Origin: DASUZD01 sp036377055
GTDB lineage: Bacteria; Actinomycetota; Thermoleophilia; Gaiellales; Gaiellaceae
Direction: 5' to 3'
NCBI GenBank assembly: GCA_036377055.1
Contig: DASUZD010000069.1
Coordinates: forward strand, 1 to 8,127
DNA: 8,127 nt
The notes under the pieces are model-generated. The model made no database searches. It saw only the letters and a list, made by a program, of their open reading frames with translations, and was not told the DNA's origin. The stretch's first letter is position 1, and every line of letters starts with the position of its first letter. Positions 5,319 through 8,127 of the stretch are shown one piece after another. The translations under genes and the position numbers were made by a program.

Positions 5319-5624
5319 CTAGCGCTTCAGCTGAGCGATCGCTTGGTACAGCGTGCTCGGGTGGTCGCCGTAACGCAGGAGCGACAGGTGCATCTTCTCC
5401 GGGCCGTACCGCTTCCGCGCCCACGGGGATCGCGGCTTCGCGAGCCGAATCGCCGTGACGTGCGAGAACAGCCCGACGAACACGTCGATGGCGACGACGC
5501 CCCACTTCCCCCTCGAGGCCGTCACCGCCGCGCATCCGAACCACGAGATGCGCGCGAACCAGCTGAGCCACCAGGCCAGGTCGGTCTCGCCGCGCGCGAG
5601 CAGCGCCGCAGCCAACGCCAGCAC
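5319..5624 (-). CDS. Small membrane protein of unknown function, 101 residues
   Basis: The family is not recognised. The GTG at 5624 begins a hydrophobic N-terminus (LALAAALLA), followed by a probable membrane segment at about 15-35 (DLAWWLSWFARISWFGCAAV), a second at about 41-60 (WGVVAIDVFVGLFSHVTAIR), and a soluble basic tail (KPRSPWARKRYGPEKMHLSL, then YGDHPSTLYQAIAQLKR). It starts 9 bases after the metallophosphoesterase stop, so it is very probably in the same operon. Gly-Lys-Trp-Gly between the helices and the PRSPWARKRYGP motif after the second helix are the distinctive points. The composition and Trp/Tyr content argue that it is a real protein and not a shadow frame. Confidence 0.65.
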   Translation of the reverse strand: MLALAAALLARGETDLAWWLSWFARISWFGCAAVTASRGKWGVVAIDVFVGLFSHVTAIRLAKPRSPWARKRYGPEKMHLSLLRYGDHPSTLYQAIAQLKR

Positions 5625-5633
5625 GGCCCGAGG

Positions 5634-6401
5634 TTACCTAGCCTCGACCTCGACCTCGGAGCGGCCTGCGGTGACCTCGAGCTCGAAGACGTAGAAGTCG
5701 CGTCCGATCACTTGGACGGCGACGTTGTAGACCGGCGTCTCGCCGATCGCGCCTTCGAAGCGGCCTGCGTGCGCATGGCCGTGGAGCACGAGGTCCGGCC
5801 GGTACTCGGCGACCGGAAGCGCGAGCCGCGCGCTGCCGAGCTGGTTCCAGATCCCGACCGGCTCGCCCTCGAGCGTCTCGGGGATCGGCGCGTAGTGGAG
5901 GAGCACGATCCGGAGCGGACAATGCGCGATCGCCTGGAGCCCGCGCGCGAGCGCCTCGACCTCGGCCGACGTCTCCGCGTAGACCTGCCGGAGAAGCGGC
6001 TCGCCGAAGTCGGGGAGCGACGAGCCCGGGAAGCCGCCGACGAAGCCCTTCGCCCCGACGATCCCGACGTCGACGCCGTCGATCTCCGCCACGGCCGACT
6101 CCCGCTCGAGCACCACGAGACCGCCGTCGCGCAGGATGTTCGCGATCTCCTCGGCGCGACCCAGGTGGTGGTCGTGGTTGCCGAGGACGGCGTAGACGGG
6201 GGTTGCGAGGTCGTCGCAAGCATCGGCCAGCACCGACGCTTCCTCGGGCTCGCCGCACGTCGTGAGGTCGCCCGCAAGCAGGATCAGGTCGGCCTCGTCG
6301 TCGACCTCGGCAAACGCCCTGTCGATCCGGGATCGGTGGGCCTCGGAGGCGTGGATGTCGCCTGCGGCGGCGACCTTGATCGTTCGTTTCGAAGGCTCCA
6401 T
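5634..6401 (-). CDS. Calcineurin-like metallophosphoesterase
   Basis: A 255-residue protein with the full set of binuclear metallophosphoesterase motifs: GDIH (Asp15, His17), GDLTTCG (Asp45), GNHDHH (Asn75, His76), LLHY (His169) and GHAHAG (His209, His211). Proteins of this superfamily hydrolyse phosphomonoesters or phosphodiesters, including nucleotides, cyclic nucleotides and nucleic-acid ends; the substrate cannot be told here. There is no signal peptide, so it is probably cytoplasmic. The start is set at the ATG at 6401 (MEPSKRTIKVAAAGD); a second in-frame ATG at 6410 adds three residues and is equally possible, and neither has a clear Shine-Dalgarno. It is divergent from the nucleotidyltransferase gene with a 52-base gap, and the small membrane protein follows 9 bases downstream. 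Confidence 0.92.
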   Translation of the reverse strand: MEPSKRTIKVAAAGDIHASEAHRSRIDRAFAEVDDEADLILLAGDLTTCGEPEEASVLADACDDLATPVYAVLGNHDHHLGRAEEIANILRDGGLVVLERESAVAEIDGVDVGIVGAKGFVGGFPGSSLPDFGEPLLRQVYAETSAEVEALARGLQAIAHCPLRIVLLHYAPIPETLEGEPVGIWNQLGSARLALPVAEYRPDLVLHGHAHAGRFEGAIGETPVYNVAVQVIGRDFYVFELEVTAGRSEVEVEAR

Positions 6402-6453
6402 GCGCGACATCTGCCCATGATTCGGGCGCTTCAAGCCGGGGTAGCTCGCGCGA

Positions 6454-7011
6454 GTGGCGGACGACGAGGAGTTCGACCGGCTCGTCGAGGCGGCGCGCAA
6501 GGTGAGCGCGACCCTGCGCGAGGCCGGGGTGCCGCACGCGCTCGCCGGCGGCCTCGCGGCGTGGGCACGGGGCGGCCCGAAGACCGAGCACGACGCCGAC
6601 TTCATGGTCAAGCCGGAGGACGCCGACCGCGGCCTTCATGCGCTCGCGGAGGCAGGGATGCGGACGGAGCGCCCTCCCGAGGGCTGGCTCGTCAAGGCGT
6701 TCGACGGCGACCTGCTCGTCGACCTGATCTTCAACCCGTCGAGCGGCCCCGTCACCGACGAGATCCTCGAACGGGCGGAGCAGCTGGAGGTCCAGGCGAT
6801 GCCGATGCCCGTGGCGCGGCTGGAGGATGTGATGGTGACGAAGCTGATGGCGCTGACCGAGCAGGAGCCCGACTTCGGCGGCGTACTGGAGATCGCGCGC
6901 TCGCTCCGCGAGCAGATCGACTGGGACGAGGTGCGCCGGCAGACGGACTCGTCGCCCTTCGCCGCGGCCTTCTTCACCCTGGCCGAAGAGCTCCAGATCG
7001 TGCCCGCTTGA
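6454..7011 (+). CDS. Stand-alone nucleotidyltransferase-fold protein
   Basis: A 185-residue protein of the pol-beta-type nucleotidyltransferase superfamily, closest in style to the MNT/AbiEii-like small NTases. VPHALAGGLAAWARGG gives the G-G motif (Gly32, Gly33). KTEHDADFMV supplies the paired Asp47/Asp49, and GDLLVDLIF the third Asp90. The C-terminal half (VARLEDVMVTKLMALTEQEP, then LEIARSLREQIDWDEVRRQT) is the helical part usual in this group. The family transfers nucleotides to proteins, RNA or antibiotics; the substrate is unknown. The GTG start at 6454 lacks a Shine-Dalgarno, and only 52 bases separate it from the divergent metallophosphoesterase. No HEPN or AbiEi-like partner is adjacent. 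Its TGA abuts the stop of the M55 peptidase (TGATCA). Confidence 0.85.
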   Translation: MADDEEFDRLVEAARKVSATLREAGVPHALAGGLAAWARGGPKTEHDADFMVKPEDADRGLHALAEAGMRTERPPEGWLVKAFDGDLLVDLIFNPSSGPVTDEILERAEQLEVQAMPMPVARLEDVMVTKLMALTEQEPDFGGVLEIARSLREQIDWDEVRRQTDSSPFAAAFFTLAEELQIVPA

Positions 7012-7821
7012 TCAGAAGAAGAACTGCGACCAGGCGGTCCACCAGTCGCCGGAGCGGGAGACGAGCGTCATGTCGTCGCGTTGCTCGACGCCTCGGCGGT
7101 TGCGGTACTCCATGACGCGGTCGGGCGACAGGAATTCGATCTCGATCTCGGACGGCCGGCCCGGGTCGTATGGCGCGACGGTGCTCAGATCCTGGAGCGC
7201 CCGCCTCGCGCCCGCCTCGATCAGCTCGCGCGCACGGAGCGCGGGGATCTGACGCGCGCTGTAGCGGCCGAGCCCCTCCTTCACCTCAACCGTCGTCAGC
7301 CCCGCGCCGAGCAGCTGCTTCGCCTCGCGGCAGACCGCGTGGTCGCCGGTGACGAGCAGGACCGGACAGCCCCAGTGCCCGCAAAGCGCGGCATTGATCC
7401 CTGTCTCGCCGACCGCGACGCCGTTGAACCGAAGCTCCCGCCACGCCTCGCCGGAGACCGTGTGCGAGAGGACGCCGTCGGGCGTGCCAGCCTTCGCGTG
7501 CATGCCGACGAAGAGCGCCGCGTCGCAGCCGTTCTCCAGGAACGCCGTGTACTCGGTCCAGTGCTGCTGCACGACGAACTCGCACGCGGGGTCGAGCAGG
7601 TCGGGAACGAGCGAGTTGAAGTTCCAGCCCTTGCCGGCGCCGTGGCAGTCCATGACGACGATCTCGGTCGCGCCCGCGGCCTTCGCGCCGCGGACGCACG
7701 CATTGATCTCCTCGGTGTACAGCCGCCGGCCTTCCTCGTACATCGGATCGCCGCCGAGGGTCTGCTGCCACCTCACGATCCCGGAGACGCCCTCCATGTC
7801 GCTGACGACGAAGACCCGCAC
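7012..7821 (-). CDS. dppA: M55 family D-aminopeptidase (DppA-like)
   Basis: A 269-residue zinc-dependent peptidase of family M55. B. subtilis DppA is a self-compartmentalising decamer that cleaves N-terminal D-amino acids such as D-Ala from peptides, linked to reuse of cell-wall peptides. Ligand positions match DppA well: Asp8 and Glu10 in SDMEGVSG, His60 in MDCHGAGKGW, His108 in FVGMHAKAG, and Glu139 in VAVGETGINA. The length is typical for the family and there is no signal peptide, so it is cytoplasmic. The start is the GTG at 7821, which places the catalytic Asp at residue 8 as in DppA. It lies 18 bases downstream of the phytanoyl-CoA dioxygenase-like gene on the same strand and is probably co-transcribed. 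The gene symbol follows the family; the substrate is not proven here. Confidence 0.93.
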   Translation of the reverse strand: MRVFVVSDMEGVSGIVRWQQTLGGDPMYEEGRRLYTEEINACVRGAKAAGATEIVVMDCHGAGKGWNFNSLVPDLLDPACEFVVQQHWTEYTAFLENGCDAALFVGMHAKAGTPDGVLSHTVSGEAWRELRFNGVAVGETGINAALCGHWGCPVLLVTGDHAVCREAKQLLGAGLTTVEVKEGLGRYSARQIPALRARELIEAGARRALQDLSTVAPYDPGRPSEIEIEFLSPDRVMEYRNRRGVEQRDDMTLVSRSGDWWTAWSQFFF

Positions 7822-7839
7822 GGCGCGTGTTCTATCGCG

Positions 7840-8127
7840 TCAGCGCGAGCCACGTCCGGGGTCTGACCCCGCCGTTCGGACACGCGCCGCGCGGACACCG
7901 CGCCGCGAGCCACGTCCGGGGTGTGACCCCACCGTTCGGACCGGGACGTCGTCGTCGGTCGGGATCCAGTAGCCGAGCGCGCTCGTGCCGGCGCCGAGGA
8001 GCTGGCGCTTCACCGGGTCGAGGCGCTCGAGGAGGCCCGGATCGAGCCGGAGGTCGTCGCGCGGACGGATCCAGCGGTGGGTGTACGCGTAGAAGAGGAC
8101 CTGCCGCGTAGCCGACGACCGGTTGTC
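7840..8127 (-). CDS. Phytanoyl-CoA dioxygenase-like protein, C-terminal part (5' end outside window)
   Basis: 95 codons are open from the window edge to a TGA at 7840-7842. The first ~65 residues resemble the C-terminus of PhyH-family Fe(II)/2-oxoglutarate dioxygenases: DNRSSATRQVLFYAYTHRWI, with the Asn-x-Ser...Arg of the 2-oxoglutarate-binding end of the fold, then RPRDDL and a helical tail with VKRQLLGAGTSALGYW. The HxD and distal His iron ligands lie outside the window, so catalytic competence cannot be judged. The final ~30 residues are unusual: they are encoded by two copies of a 60-base-period repeat and read VRTVGSHPGRGSR then VRTAGSDPGRGSR, probably not part of the ancestral enzyme. 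The dppA-like gene follows 18 bases later on the same strand. Confidence 0.7.
   Translation of the reverse strand, partial: DNRSSATRQVLFYAYTHRWIRPRDDLRLDPGLLERLDPVKRQLLGAGTSALGYWIPTDDDVPVRTVGSHPGRGSRRGVRAARVRTAGSDPGRGSR
7845..7941. repeat. Two-copy REP-like repeat, 37-base units, 60-base period
   Basis: Copy 1 (7845-7881) and copy 2 (7905-7941) are 37-base units differing at two positions (7863/7923 and 7871/7931). Each has a palindromic core: GGGGTC-T-GACCCC at 7858-7870 in copy 1, and the slightly decayed GGGGT-GTG-ACCCC at 7918-7930 in copy 2. The spacer holds an imperfect 15/16-base tandem duplication (CGGACACGCGCCGCG at 7877-7891, CGGACACCGCGCCGCG at 7892-7907). Unit size, palindromic core and position at a gene end resemble REP elements mobilised by RAYT transposases (inference). 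The repeat overlaps the 3' coding end of the dioxygenase-like gene. Confidence 0.75.

Noticed and set aside
6445..6454. CTCGCGCGAG palindrome at the nucleotidyltransferase start as an operator
   Set aside because: A 10-base CG-rich palindrome is easily produced by chance in DNA of this composition, and no second copy supports it.
5638..6639. Second long minus-strand frame (333 codons) parallel to the metallophosphoesterase
   Set aside because: It lacks all catalytic motifs and is Arg/Pro-rich. The other minus frame has GDIH, GNHD and GHAHAG in order.
7009..7014. TGATCA between the convergent stops as a terminator
   Set aside because: It is simply two abutting stop codons; there is no stem-loop or T-run.
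5118..7115. Very long plus-strand open frame (665 codons)
   Set aside because: It is antisense to three or four well-supported genes and in another frame of the nucleotidyltransferase. Its Arg/Ala/Asp-rich product has no motif, as expected from GC-rich third positions.
7845..7941. Two-unit repeat as a CRISPR array
   Set aside because: There are only two 37-base copies, the spacer is itself a duplication of neighbouring sequence, there are no cas genes, and it is translated in frame; a REP-like element fits better.

Overview
The window is high-GC DNA with tightly packed genes, 4- to 11-base start/stop overlaps, frequent GTG starts and several starts without a Shine-Dalgarno. Together with the protein styles (a DUF2339 membrane protein, a short lipoprotein with a W-x-V-C-type PASTA domain, an M55 peptidase), this suggests an actinobacterium. 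A Thermoleophilia/Gaiellales-like environmental lineage is my guess; there is no rRNA or marker gene to confirm it. Almost all real genes lie on the minus strand, so the layout below runs left to right but most transcription runs right to left.

Bases 1-2610: a three-gene minus-strand operon. A promoter overlapped by a striking array of three TGCTAT/ATAGCA half-sites, exactly 10 bases apart (2557-2582), drives a PASTA-domain lipoprotein (2245-2553). This overlaps an XRE-type HTH regulator (1947-2255), which overlaps a large polytopic DUF2339 membrane protein (1-1950, cut by the window edge). The HTH protein is the obvious candidate to bind the array.

Bases 2620-5300: an accessory-looking island with patchier base composition. 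It holds the 3' stub of an unrecognised minus-strand gene (2622-2876), abutting a 5'-truncated, frameshifted and nonsense-mutated IS1595/ISXO2-type transposase (2861-3429). Next comes a minus-strand pair made of a Panacea-domain (DUF4065) protein (3828-4367) and a 118-residue unknown (3435-3791), which resembles a type II toxin-antitoxin locus with an undescribed toxin. A 126-base divergent intergenic region with repeated GACAGCCA elements follows, then a plus-strand 75-residue protein and an in-frame downstream 40-codon ORF. Two very small minus-strand ORFs close the island: a 58-residue CxxC zinc-ribbon-like protein and a 50-residue basic-tailed protein.

Bases 5319-8127: housekeeping-like genes. 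A small membrane protein (5319-5624) follows a calcineurin-like metallophosphoesterase (5634-6401). A divergent stand-alone nucleotidyltransferase (6454-7011) ends directly against an M55 D-aminopeptidase, dppA-like (7012-7821). That gene is preceded by the C-terminus of a phytanoyl-CoA dioxygenase-like protein (7840-8127), whose last ~30 codons consist of a 60-base-period REP-like repeat translated in frame.

The strongest candidates for new biology are the Panacea/118-residue pair with its operator-like intergenic region, the 10-bp-phased operator of the PASTA-XRE-DUF2339 operon, and the REP-like repeat turned into a protein tail.
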